NCBI GenBank assembly: GCA_030706285.1
Contig: JAUZOU010000192.1
Coordinates: 1-5,995, forward strand
Reading direction: 5' to 3'
Length of the DNA stretch: 5,995 nucleotides
DNA from: Bacteroidota bacterium
GTDB taxonomy: Bacteria > Bacteroidota > Bacteroidia > Bacteroidales > UBA1402
Numbering within the stretch: the stretch's first letter is position 1; every line of letters starts with the position of its first letter. The notes under the pieces are model-generated. The model saw nothing but the letters and a program-made list of their open reading frames with translations. It was not told the DNA's origin and did no database searches. Of this stretch, positions 1 to 5,995 are shown piece after piece. Both the position numbers and the translations under genes were made by a program.

Positions 1-1
1 C

Positions 2-604
2 AATGGGTACAAGACCATCGAGATGAATTTTCTGCCTGACGTATTGGTGCCTTGTGAAGACTGTCAGGGGAAACGGTACAATCGCGAAACCTTGGAGGTG
101 CGTTTCAAAGGAAAATCGATTGCTGATGTGCTAAACATGACCATTAATATGGCCGTGGAATTTTTTGAAAATCAGCCGCAGATCTTGCGTAAAATCAAGA
201 CATTGCAGGATGTTGGGTTGGGGTATCTACGGCTTGGACAACCTTCTACCACCTTGTCCGGTGGAGAAAATCAACGCGTTAAATTGGCGGCCGAATTAGC
301 CAAGAAAGATACAGGAAAAACGCTGTATGTGCTGGATGAACCAACGACAGGTCTCCATTTTGAAGACATCCGTGTATTGATGGGCGTATTGAACCGCCTG
401 GTAAACAGGGGAAACACGGTCATTGTCATTGAACACAACCTGGATGTAATTAAACTGGCTGATTACATCATTGATATAGGTCCTGAGGGCGGCAGGTTGG
501 GAGGGCAGTTGCTGTTCAGCGGAACCCCGGAAGCTCTTTGCAACCATCCAGAAAGTTATACCGCTCACTATTTAAAACAGGAACTCTATCCTGAAACGAA
601 ATAA
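2..604 (+). CDS. uvrA: UvrA excinuclease ATPase subunit, C-terminal part (5' truncated by window edge)
   Basis: UvrA is the damage-sensing ATPase of nucleotide excision repair; as a dimer with UvrB it scans DNA in the cytoplasm. The reading frame is open from base 2, so only the last 200 residues are seen, about a fifth of a usual UvrA of roughly 940 residues. The fragment starts at the end of the second zinc module: CEDC at visible residues 18-21 is the distal cysteine pair, and its partner pair lies outside the window. The second ABC domain follows, with signature LSGGENQRVKLAAEL (from residue 85), Walker B LYVLDEPTTGLH (from 108, catalytic Glu 113) and switch His 145 in VIVIEHNLDVI. The C-terminal IGPEGG segment typical of UvrA is present. 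The ATG at 23 is internal, not the true start. Nothing looks damaged in the visible part. The ABC-F gene begins 30 bp downstream in the same direction. Confidence 0.97.
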   Translation, partial: NGYKTIEMNFLPDVLVPCEDCQGKRYNRETLEVRFKGKSIADVLNMTINMAVEFFENQPQILRKIKTLQDVGLGYLRLGQPSTTLSGGENQRVKLAAELAKKDTGKTLYVLDEPTTGLHFEDIRVLMGVLNRLVNRGNTVIVIEHNLDVIKLADYIIDIGPEGGRLGGQLLFSGTPEALCNHPESYTAHYLKQELYPETK

Positions 605-634
605 CATCCGAATCAAATTATAGACTGATTAAAT

Positions 635-2554
635 ATGGCAAATCCCGTTTGTTTCCTGCAGGTAGAAAATCTCAAAAAATCATTTGGCGACCTGCTTTTG
701 TTTCAGGGATTGTCGTTTGGCATTGCTGAAGGACAGCGTGTCGCGCTCATTGCCAAGAACGGAACAGGAAAGACAACTTTACTGAATATGCTGGCCGGTA
801 TAGAAGACCATGATGAAGGAACGATCGTTTACCGGAATGGATTAAGAGTCAGCTATCTGAAACAGGATCCGTATTATCCGCCTACCTTGTCAGCCCTGGA
901 AGCGTGCTTCCTTTCTGACAATGAAATACTTCGTACCCTGTCCAGATACGAAGCGTTTATGATGCGCGAGGAATTGCATCAACCTCAACCGGAAGGTGAA
1001 ACACTGGAAGAACTGCTCCACCTGATGGACTACCATAAGGCTTGGGATTATGAGACGAGAGTCAAACAAATCCTTTCAAAACTCAAGATCCGCAATTTTG
1101 ATCAGCAGATACAACATTTGTCCGGCGGTCAACTGAAACGGGTAGCATTGGCCAATGCCCTGATTACGGAACCGGATTTGCTTATTCTGGATGAACCGAC
1201 CAACCACCTGGACCTGGAGATGATTGAATGGCTGGAGTCGTACCTGACTCGCTCCGGTATGACTTTGCTGATGGTGACACACGACCGCTATTTCCTTGAC
1301 CGGGTCTGCAATGAGATTCTGGAGATTGATCATGGTCAATTGTATACCTATTCGGGCAATTATCAGTATTATCTGGAGAAGCATCAGGAACGGGTTGATG
1401 TGTTCAATGCAGAACTGGACCGAGCCAACAACTTATTCCGGACTGAACTGGATTGGATGCGTCGAATGCCACAAGCCCGGGCAACCAAAGCCAGAGCAAG
1501 AATTGATGCATTTTACGATTTGCAAGACAAGGTTGTTCAGAAACGAGTGGATGAATCAGTGCAGCTTTCCGTCAAGTCTGCTTACCTTGGATCGAAGATA
1601 TTTGAAGCCAAATACATCTCCAAAGCCTATGGCGATTTAAAATTATTGGACAATTTCTACTACAATTTTGCCCGTTTTGAAAAAGTCGGTATCGTAGGCA
1701 AAAACGGGACCGGAAAATCCACTTTCCTGCGCATGTTGGTGGGAGAGGAAAATCCGGACAGTGGTTGCTTTGATGTGGGTGAAACAGTGAAATTTGCTTA
1801 TTACAGCCAGACAGGATTGGCCTTCAATGAACAGATGAAAGTGATCGATGCCGTGCGTGACATAGCAGAGGAGATCGATTTGGGCGGCGGCAAGAAACTG
1901 TCAGCCTCACAGTTTCTGCAACATTTCCTGTTTACGCCGGAAACGCAACATAACTTCATCTACAAGCTGAGCGGCGGAGAAAAGCGTCGCTTGTATTTAT
2001 GTACCGTATTGATGCACAATCCCAATTTTCTGGTGTTGGACGAACCGACCAATGACCTGGACATTCTAACATTGAACATTCTGGAAGATTACCTGCGGAA
2101 TTTCAAAGGTTGTGTGCTGGTCGTTTCCCACGACCGGTATTTCATGGATAAGATCGTCGATCACTTGCTGGTCTTCGAAGGAAATGCCGAGGTACGGGAT
2201 TTTCCTGGCAATTATACACAATACCGTGAATGGAGGGATGCCAAAGACGCCGAAGAACGACGCCAGAAAGATCAGGAAAAGGCTGTTGTCAAATCGAAAG
2301 CTGAAGTACAGTCCAGCGCTCAGGCAGAGAATCGTCCGAGAAAGTTGACGTATAAGGAACAAAAAGAACTGGAAGCGCTGGAAGCCGATATCGAGGCGCT
2401 TGAAAAGGAACAGACCGACATTGAAACGGCCTTGAGTTCCGGAAACTGCACTGGCGCAGAAATTGAACAGCAGGCCATCCGGTTGTCGCAAATAAAAACG
2501 CAGATGGATGAAAAGACCGAGCGCTGGATTATACTGAACGAACTGGCCGGCTAA
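635..2554 (+). CDS. uup: ABC-F family ATPase, Uup type
   Basis: This is a soluble tandem-ABC ATPase with no membrane segments, 639 residues, the usual Uup length. ABC1 has Walker A AKNGTGKT (40-47), signature LSGGQ (162-166), Walker B LLILDE (182-187) and switch His 216. ABC2 has Walker A GKNGTGKS (355-362), signature LSGGE (445-449), Walker B FLVLDE (465-470) and His 499. Both catalytic glutamates (187, 470) are kept; the first Walker A starts with Ala instead of Gly. The inter-domain linker (about 240-320) contains the Uup-like ELDWMRRMPQARATKARARI block. A charged stretch leads to a C-terminal coiled coil (about 573-639), the domain that binds DNA in E. coli Uup. Known Uup roles are limiting precise transposon excision and acting on recombination intermediates; ABC-F proteins generally act at the ribosomal E site. 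Which role applies here is not shown. The ATG at 635 gives a full N-terminal ABC strand; no Shine-Dalgarno sequence is visible. Confidence 0.93.
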   Translation: MANPVCFLQVENLKKSFGDLLLFQGLSFGIAEGQRVALIAKNGTGKTTLLNMLAGIEDHDEGTIVYRNGLRVSYLKQDPYYPPTLSALEACFLSDNEILRTLSRYEAFMMREELHQPQPEGETLEELLHLMDYHKAWDYETRVKQILSKLKIRNFDQQIQHLSGGQLKRVALANALITEPDLLILDEPTNHLDLEMIEWLESYLTRSGMTLLMVTHDRYFLDRVCNEILEIDHGQLYTYSGNYQYYLEKHQERVDVFNAELDRANNLFRTELDWMRRMPQARATKARARIDAFYDLQDKVVQKRVDESVQLSVKSAYLGSKIFEAKYISKAYGDLKLLDNFYYNFARFEKVGIVGKNGTGKSTFLRMLVGEENPDSGCFDVGETVKFAYYSQTGLAFNEQMKVIDAVRDIAEEIDLGGGKKLSASQFLQHFLFTPETQHNFIYKLSGGEKRRLYLCTVLMHNPNFLVLDEPTNDLDILTLNILEDYLRNFKGCVLVVSHDRYFMDKIVDHLLVFEGNAEVRDFPGNYTQYREWRDAKDAEERRQKDQEKAVVKSKAEVQSSAQAENRPRKLTYKEQKELEALEADIEALEKEQTDIETALSSGNCTGAEIEQQAIRLSQIKTQMDEKTERWIILNELAG

Positions 2555-2618
2555 CGATGTTCGGCAGGCTGATGTTGGGTTCATACGTACGGATTGGCAG
2601 GGAATAATCTCATTTTCA

Positions 2619-3545
2619 ATGAAACAAAAAGGTCTCTATTGGTACCATGTGATTGCCTTATTGACAATTGCTGTTTGGGGGACGACATATGTCGTTACCA
2701 AGATCTTGTTGTCTTATGGACTGAGTCCTGCTGAGATTTTCCTGTGCCGGTTTTTACTAGCCTATGTTGCCATCTGGACAATATCCTGGAAACAGATATG
2801 GGCTGACAACCTGAAAGATGAAGTCTTCTTTCTGGCATTGGGTATGACAGGAGGATCCTTGTATTTTTTATTTGAAAATACGGCACTTTCGTTTTCTCTG
2901 GCTTCCAATGTGGCGTTGATCTTGTGTGTTGCACCGATTTTGACAACGTTTTTGGTTTATCTATTCAACCGTAGCGAACGCATTCGGCTATCCTTGATTT
3001 TGGGCTCTTTGATGGCGTTTACCGGCGTATTTTTGGTGATTTACAATGGAGATGTCATTTTAAAACTCAATCCGCTGGGTGATTTTCTCACTGTTATGGC
3101 TGCCCTGATGTGGGCTTTCTACAGTGTCCTGATTAAGAACCTTGGCACCAGATATCCCATCTTTTTTGTGACCCGCAAGATCTTTTTTTATGGGTTGCTC
3201 ACCATCTTGCCTGTTTTTCTGTTCCATCCTTTTGCTGTGCCTTTTCAAACACTGCTGATTCCTCAGGTTGGCTTTAGCCTCTTATTTCTTGGTTTGGTTG
3301 CCTCAATGCTGTGCTATATTTCCTGGAACATGGCCGCAAAAAAACTGGGAGTGGTCCGGGTAACCAATTACATCTATTTTAGTCCTATTGTCACATTGAT
3401 CACTGCTGCGATTGTGATCAAAGAAACCATTACTCCGGTGGCTCTGGCTGGTTCTGTGTTCATCATAAGTGGTGTATATCTGGCCAACAAAGAAGATAAC
3501 CGGTTGTTGAAAGTGTTGTCCCATCGCTTTTTCAGCAAGCATTAG
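2619..3545 (+). CDS. EamA/DMT-superfamily permease, ten transmembrane helices
   Basis: This is an inner-membrane carrier of the drug/metabolite transporter superfamily; members export or import amino acids, metabolites or drugs, and the substrate cannot be read from sequence. The 308-residue protein is the normal size for two EamA repeats. Hydrophobic segments lie at about 10-30, 37-57, 69-89, 94-116, 124-142, 153-173, 183-203, 217-236, 250-268 and 273-290. Repeat 1 opens with AVWGTTYVVTK (18-28), the usual first-helix motif. Repeat 2 ends with VIKETITPVALAGSVFIISG (266-285), where Glu 269 and the following Gly-rich helix match the family's last-helix pattern. The tail is short and basic, which fits a cytoplasmic end. 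The ATG at 2619 comes just before the first helix; a GGGA lies too far upstream (about 18 nt) to be a normal ribosome site. It follows the ABC-F gene by 64 bp and could share its transcript. Confidence 0.92.
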   Translation: MKQKGLYWYHVIALLTIAVWGTTYVVTKILLSYGLSPAEIFLCRFLLAYVAIWTISWKQIWADNLKDEVFFLALGMTGGSLYFLFENTALSFSLASNVALILCVAPILTTFLVYLFNRSERIRLSLILGSLMAFTGVFLVIYNGDVILKLNPLGDFLTVMAALMWAFYSVLIKNLGTRYPIFFVTRKIFFYGLLTILPVFLFHPFAVPFQTLLIPQVGFSLLFLGLVASMLCYISWNMAAKKLGVVRVTNYIYFSPIVTLITAAIVIKETITPVALAGSVFIISGVYLANKEDNRLLKVLSHRFFSKH

Positions 3546-3622
3546 GCAGAATGGCTGCCAGTTGCCAAATGAGGCCATATCCTTTTGATACAGCCTCATG
3601 CTCGATGTCAAACAGCCTAATG
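3540..3622. terminator. Nested inverted repeats between convergent genes, possible bidirectional terminator
   Basis: Two perfect inverted repeats are nested here. The outer pair is CATTAGGC (3540-3547) with GCCTAATG (3615-3622). The inner pair is ATGAGGC (3569-3575) with GCCTCAT (3593-3599), which encloses a 17-nt loop. A smaller GGCAG/CTGCC hairpin (3545-3549 and 3555-3559) competes with the outer left arm. The outer left arm includes the last His and stop codons of the permease gene, and the right arm ends 5 bp from the peptidase stop. The position between converging genes suits termination in both directions, but neither strand shows a strong T-run after the stems, so intrinsic termination is only a possibility. 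Confidence 0.35.
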
Positions 3623-3627
3623 AAGGT

Positions 3628-5706
3628 TTATTGTATGTCTGTGAACGCTTGATTTTTGATCAGTTTATCCATATCGTAGGGCGCAGGATCACCTCCAAGG
3701 TATTTATGGAACCAATCCAAGTGTGCATTGTAATACACTGGCATGGATTTGACCGTATTGGGCCAGTGTCCGTCATTCTTCAGAATGATTAGCCTGGAAG
3801 GAATGCCACGCGTCTGAAGCGTCGTAAAGTACTGAATACTTTGAGTATAAGGTACACGGAAATCAAGCTGGCCGGTAATGATCAGAGTCGGCGTTGAAAA
3901 GTTGCCGGCATATTCAGACGGCGAGAATTTTTTGTACAAGCCTGAGTTCCATGGTTGACCTTTCAGATCGAAGTTGGGAAACCAGAGCTCTTCAGTTGCT
4001 CCCCACATGGAGCGTAAATCATACAAACCCATCATGGAAGCCAGGCATTTGAAACGCTTGGTATTTGCCTGGAACCAATTCATCATGTAACCACCATAAG
4101 ACCATCCCATCGCTCCCATACGGGTTGAATCGACATAGGAAAGGTTAGCCAGTGCATCAGTGACTTTCATCAAGTCAGTGAAGGGCTCACCACCCCAGTC
4201 TCCGGATATCTCATTTGTGTAAGCTTGTCCATATCCCGTTGATCCGTGAGGATTGGCATAAGCCACAACATAACCGGCACCCGGATAAACCTGCCAGTCG
4301 CCCCGGAAGGAATTCATCCATTGACTTTGCGGACCGCCGTGAACATTCAGGATTAATGGGTATTTCCTGGCCGGATCGAAATCATGAGGCTTGACCACAA
4401 ACACTTCAACTTTTTGACCTTCAGCTCCGGCAACCCACATGGTTTCAGCCGGCTGGATATCGACTGTTTCCGTTAGTTCCTTATTAAAGTGAGTGAGCTG
4501 TGTCACTTTATGGTTGAACAGGTTTTGGCAATAAATTTCTGTCGGTTTTTCAACAGAATTGGCCGTATAGAAGAGGTTGCCTTTTTTGTCGGCATCAAAG
4601 CTGAAGATGGATTTAAAGCCACTGACCGGTACTATTTTTAATGTTTTGACTGCAATCTTATAGATAGGCTGGTACCCTTGTACTTCACCGGCAAAATAAA
4701 TGGATTTGGAATCAGCACTCCATATGAAGTCGTCTACCCAATTGTCGAACGATTTAGTCAACAGGTATTTTTCTCCGGTCTGTCTGTTGTATAAGGCAAG
4801 ACGGAAACGGTCGGATTCGTGACCTGCTACCAGTTGTTTGCGAAAAGCAATGTATTTTCCATCAGGTGAATAGACGGGAGAACCATCCCATGCTTCATTG
4901 TCACTGGTTATGTTAATGGCATTGCCTCCGGTAACCGGAACCAAAAATAAATCGGCATTGGTGGAAGCTTCCGGATGACTGGCATGATTGGATACATAAC
5001 AAAGCTCTTTGCTGTCAGGAGAGAAGTTATAGCCAATGCCGCCGCCCAGCATAAAGACAGGTGAAACATAGTTGCCTGGAGTGACGTCTGTATAGGTTTG
5101 TTTTTGCAGGTCGTAGATTAGAATGTGTGAGCATTTTCCGGCAGTATAGTCTGTCCAATGTCTGAATAACAGTTTGTCGGCCATGTATGCTTGTACCGGG
5201 CCGTTTTGCGCCAATGAATCCGTCAAGGCGTTGCTTTTACTGTCTGCTCCGCATTCCGGGTAAACTTCAGAGGAAAAAGCGATGAGTTTGTTGTCCGGTG
5301 ACAGCTTCGGATCATTTACGCCCATTGAAAAGTCGGTGATCTTCGTGCTAGTCGTATCTCCAAGCGAGCATCTGTAAACCTGAGCTATTTTTGTGATGGT
5401 AGAGCTGTAATAAATGGTCTGGTTGTCGAAGCCCCAGATTGGGCCGCTACTTTTACCATCTTTGGTCAACTGTATTTTGTTGCTCCCGTCCGGATTCATG
5501 ACATAGATGTTTGTCTCGGATGTCCCTTTATGCAAGTTGTATTTGGTGAGGGAATAGGCAAGGTGCTTTCCGTCAGGTGAAACGGTCGGTGCACCTGCAT
5601 ATTGAACCTTGTACAGATCTTCAATCGTAAATGCTTTTTTCTGTGAAAAGGCTGTTCCAGTTATTACTAGGAACAAAGCTGTAACTAAAATGACAAATTT
5701 ATTCAT
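3628..5706 (-). CDS. Exported S9-family serine peptidase, dipeptidyl-peptidase 5-like
   Basis: The likely role is periplasmic removal of dipeptides from peptide N-termini for amino-acid nutrition. The 692-residue protein opens with a signal peptide (K3, hydrophobic 4-17) and a probable cleavage after TAFS (18-21), leaving an N-terminal Gln, as is common in Bacteroidota exported proteins. A beta-propeller follows, with PD40-like repeats near 40-52, 133-147, 226-240, 277-290 and 327-340 (SPDGK-type cores). The C-terminal alpha/beta-hydrolase domain starts near 435 and has oxyanion-region HGGP (456-459), the NPHGSTGYGQAYTNEISGDW block (485-504), nucleophile Ser 536 in GWSYGGYM, Asp 615 in GQLDFRVP and His 647 in NDGHWP. 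The triad spacing resembles that of Porphyromonas DPP5. Acylaminoacyl peptidases of the same S9 branch are the main alternative, so specificity is inferred. The ATG at 5706 is chosen because the signal peptide begins there. No Shine-Dalgarno sequence is visible upstream, only an A/T-rich leader. Confidence 0.94.
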   Translation of the reverse strand: MNKFVILVTALFLVITGTAFSQKKAFTIEDLYKVQYAGAPTVSPDGKHLAYSLTKYNLHKGTSETNIYVMNPDGSNKIQLTKDGKSSGPIWGFDNQTIYYSSTITKIAQVYRCSLGDTTSTKITDFSMGVNDPKLSPDNKLIAFSSEVYPECGADSKSNALTDSLAQNGPVQAYMADKLLFRHWTDYTAGKCSHILIYDLQKQTYTDVTPGNYVSPVFMLGGGIGYNFSPDSKELCYVSNHASHPEASTNADLFLVPVTGGNAINITSDNEAWDGSPVYSPDGKYIAFRKQLVAGHESDRFRLALYNRQTGEKYLLTKSFDNWVDDFIWSADSKSIYFAGEVQGYQPIYKIAVKTLKIVPVSGFKSIFSFDADKKGNLFYTANSVEKPTEIYCQNLFNHKVTQLTHFNKELTETVDIQPAETMWVAGAEGQKVEVFVVKPHDFDPARKYPLILNVHGGPQSQWMNSFRGDWQVYPGAGYVVAYANPHGSTGYGQAYTNEISGDWGGEPFTDLMKVTDALANLSYVDSTRMGAMGWSYGGYMMNWFQANTKRFKCLASMMGLYDLRSMWGATEELWFPNFDLKGQPWNSGLYKKFSPSEYAGNFSTPTLIITGQLDFRVPYTQSIQYFTTLQTRGIPSRLIILKNDGHWPNTVKSMPVYYNAHLDWFHKYLGGDPAPYDMDKLIKNQAFTDIQ

Positions 5707-5710
5707 CTGA

Positions 5711-5878
5711 TCATAATTTTTTATTTAAGAACAAGTAGAACGTCGAATGCCTGGATTTTTGTTCATTCCGAACAGAAGTTTTGCGAGACTCGGCATATCC
5801 GAAGTAAACTTCGTCTCTGCACTCGCTTCTTAAAACTTTCATCTGCTTGGGTGCCTGGTACAGGCATGCTCGTTTCAT
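5711..5878 (-). CDS. Possible 55-codon leader ORF upstream of the peptidase gene
   Basis: An uninterrupted frame runs from an ATG at 5878 to a TGA at 5711-5713, bounded upstream by an in-frame TAG. It would encode 55 residues beginning MKRACLYQAPKQMKV and rich in Lys, Arg and Ser, with no signal peptide, membrane segment or domain I recognise. It ends 4 bp before the peptidase ATG, which would permit translational coupling. Against a real gene: the same DNA holds three hairpin-forming segments, there is no visible ribosome site, and a frame of this length can occur by chance. I have an unverified impression that similar short peptides recur in Bacteroidales genomes, which would point to a repeated intergenic element and not to a functional protein. 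No function is proposed. Confidence 0.25.
   Translation of the reverse strand: MKRACLYQAPKQMKVLRSECRDEVYFGYAESRKTSVRNEQKSRHSTFYLFLNKKL
5760..5774. repeat. Small inverted repeat TGTTC-N5-GAACA
   Basis: Five-base perfect arms (5760-5764 and 5770-5774) flank a 5-nt loop. This is the hairpin closest to the peptidase start, about 54 bp upstream of the ATG. On its own it is weak, but it is one of three hairpin segments in a row in this leader. Confidence 0.35.
5783..5820. repeat. Complex hairpin segment with alternative pairings
   Basis: An outer stem pairs GAGAC (5785-5789) with GTCTC (5813-5817) and can extend by GC/GC past one bulged base. Inside it, CGAAGT (5800-5805) and ACTTCG (5808-5813) form a near-palindrome, and TCGG (5790-5793) can instead pair with CCGA (5799-5802). 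The two inner choices share bases and cannot form together. This could be a folded leader RNA or the symmetric part of an intergenic repeat. Confidence 0.4.
5852..5866. repeat. Perfect hairpin TGCCTG-GTA-CAGGCA
   Basis: Six-base perfect arms (5852-5857 and 5861-5866) flank a 3-nt loop, followed at once by the palindrome GCATGC (5864-5869). It is the most compact hairpin of the leader. No T-run follows it in either direction, so it does not look like a terminator. Confidence 0.5.
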
Positions 5879-5886
5879 TGGGCTCT

Positions 5887-5910
5887 AGTTGGTTTGAACG
5901 AAGTTGGTTT
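5887..5910. repeat. Pair of 9-bp direct repeats AGTTGGTTT
   Basis: AGTTGGTTT occurs at 5887-5895 and again at 5902-5910, a period of 15 bp with GAACGA between the copies. The pair lies about 30 bp downstream of the candidate -7 box for the peptidase gene, so in its presumed 5' leader. It could be a protein-binding site or part of a repeat unit; nothing in the sequence decides this. Confidence 0.4.
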
Positions 5911-5939
5911 TATTGTTGGCTGCCGTTTAGAAGGCTGTG

Positions 5940-5975
5940 CAAAATTAGCTAAATGGCTGGAGTTTTTGCATCAAA
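5940..5975 (-). promoter_or_regulatory. Candidate Bacteroidota-type promoter for the peptidase gene
   Basis: On the minus strand TAATTTTG (5947 to 5940) fits the TAnnTTTG -7 consensus of the primary sigma factor in Bacteroidota. A TTTG (5975 to 5972) stands upstream as a possible -33 box, but the 24-nt gap is longer than the usual 19-21. If used, transcription would start near 5933 and leave a leader of about 225 nt containing the direct repeats and hairpins. Confidence 0.35.
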
Positions 5976-5984
5976 AAATGCAAA
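5965..5984. promoter_or_regulatory. Dyad TTTGCAT-N6-ATGCAAA, possible operator
   Basis: Perfect 7-bp arms (5965-5971 and 5978-5984) surround a 6-nt A-rich centre. The centre includes the candidate -33 TTTG of the peptidase promoter, so a dimeric regulator bound here would compete with polymerase. No regulator gene is in view and no known binding consensus is recognised. Confidence 0.3.
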
Positions 5985-5995
5985 TTGAATTGAAA

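Noticed and set aside
40..604. UvrA fragment considered as a pseudogene or stand-alone short protein
   Set aside because: The frame is open to the window edge and all C-terminal motifs are intact, so truncation is due to the window boundary.
1076..1384. A 102-codon minus-strand frame inside the ABC-F gene
   Set aside because: It is antisense to the signature and Walker B region of the first ABC domain, whose conservation explains the open frame.
2547..2580. GCCG/CGGC inverted repeat and GATGTT direct repeat after the ABC-F gene, considered as a terminator
   Set aside because: The stem is only 4 bp with a long loop and no T-run follows, so it is not evidence of a transcript end before the permease gene.
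2066..2584. A 172-codon open frame on the minus strand over the end of the ABC-F gene
   Set aside because: It lies wholly antisense to a well-supported coding region, its product is low-complexity and matches no family, and it has no start signal; it is a shadow frame.
3598..3792. A 64-codon plus-strand frame over the end of the peptidase gene
   Set aside because: Most of it is antisense to the conserved catalytic His region of the peptidase, and its product resembles no known protein.
5707..5995. tRNA, CRISPR array or insertion-sequence end in the right-hand gap
   Set aside because: No cloverleaf, no regularly spaced repeats beyond two 9-bp copies, and no transposase fragment or terminal inverted repeat were seen.

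Overview
The window looks like ordinary chromosomal DNA from a member of the Bacteroidota, probably the Bacteroidales. This rests on three things. Protein sequences such as the secreted S9 dipeptidyl-peptidase-like enzyme have a Bacteroidota character. The starts lack clear Shine-Dalgarno sequences and sit behind A/T-rich leaders. One upstream region carries a TAnnTTTG-type -7 box. No species can be named from the sequence alone.

Layout. Positions 2-604 (+) hold the C-terminal part of the excision-repair ATPase UvrA, cut by the window edge. After 30 bp comes a complete Uup-type ABC-F ATPase (635-2554, +). After a further 64 bp comes a ten-helix EamA/DMT-family permease (2619-3545, +). These three genes point the same way with no convincing promoter or terminator between them, so they may be co-transcribed. 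The fourth gene (3628-5706, -) converges on them and encodes an exported S9 prolyl-oligopeptidase-family peptidase resembling dipeptidyl-peptidase 5. The 82-bp gap between the convergent genes holds two nested inverted repeats that could end transcription from both sides.

The last 289 bp (5707-5995) lie upstream of the peptidase gene. They contain a possible promoter, a 7-bp dyad over its -33 region, a pair of 9-bp direct repeats, three hairpin-forming segments and an uninterrupted 55-codon reading frame. That frame ends just before the peptidase start. This leader is the least explained part of the window.

Functionally, UvrA and Uup both touch DNA maintenance, although Uup-type ABC-F proteins may also act on ribosomes. 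The permease and the peptidase have separate roles in small-molecule transport and peptide degradation. I found no mobile element, CRISPR array, tRNA, rRNA or clear new multi-gene system.
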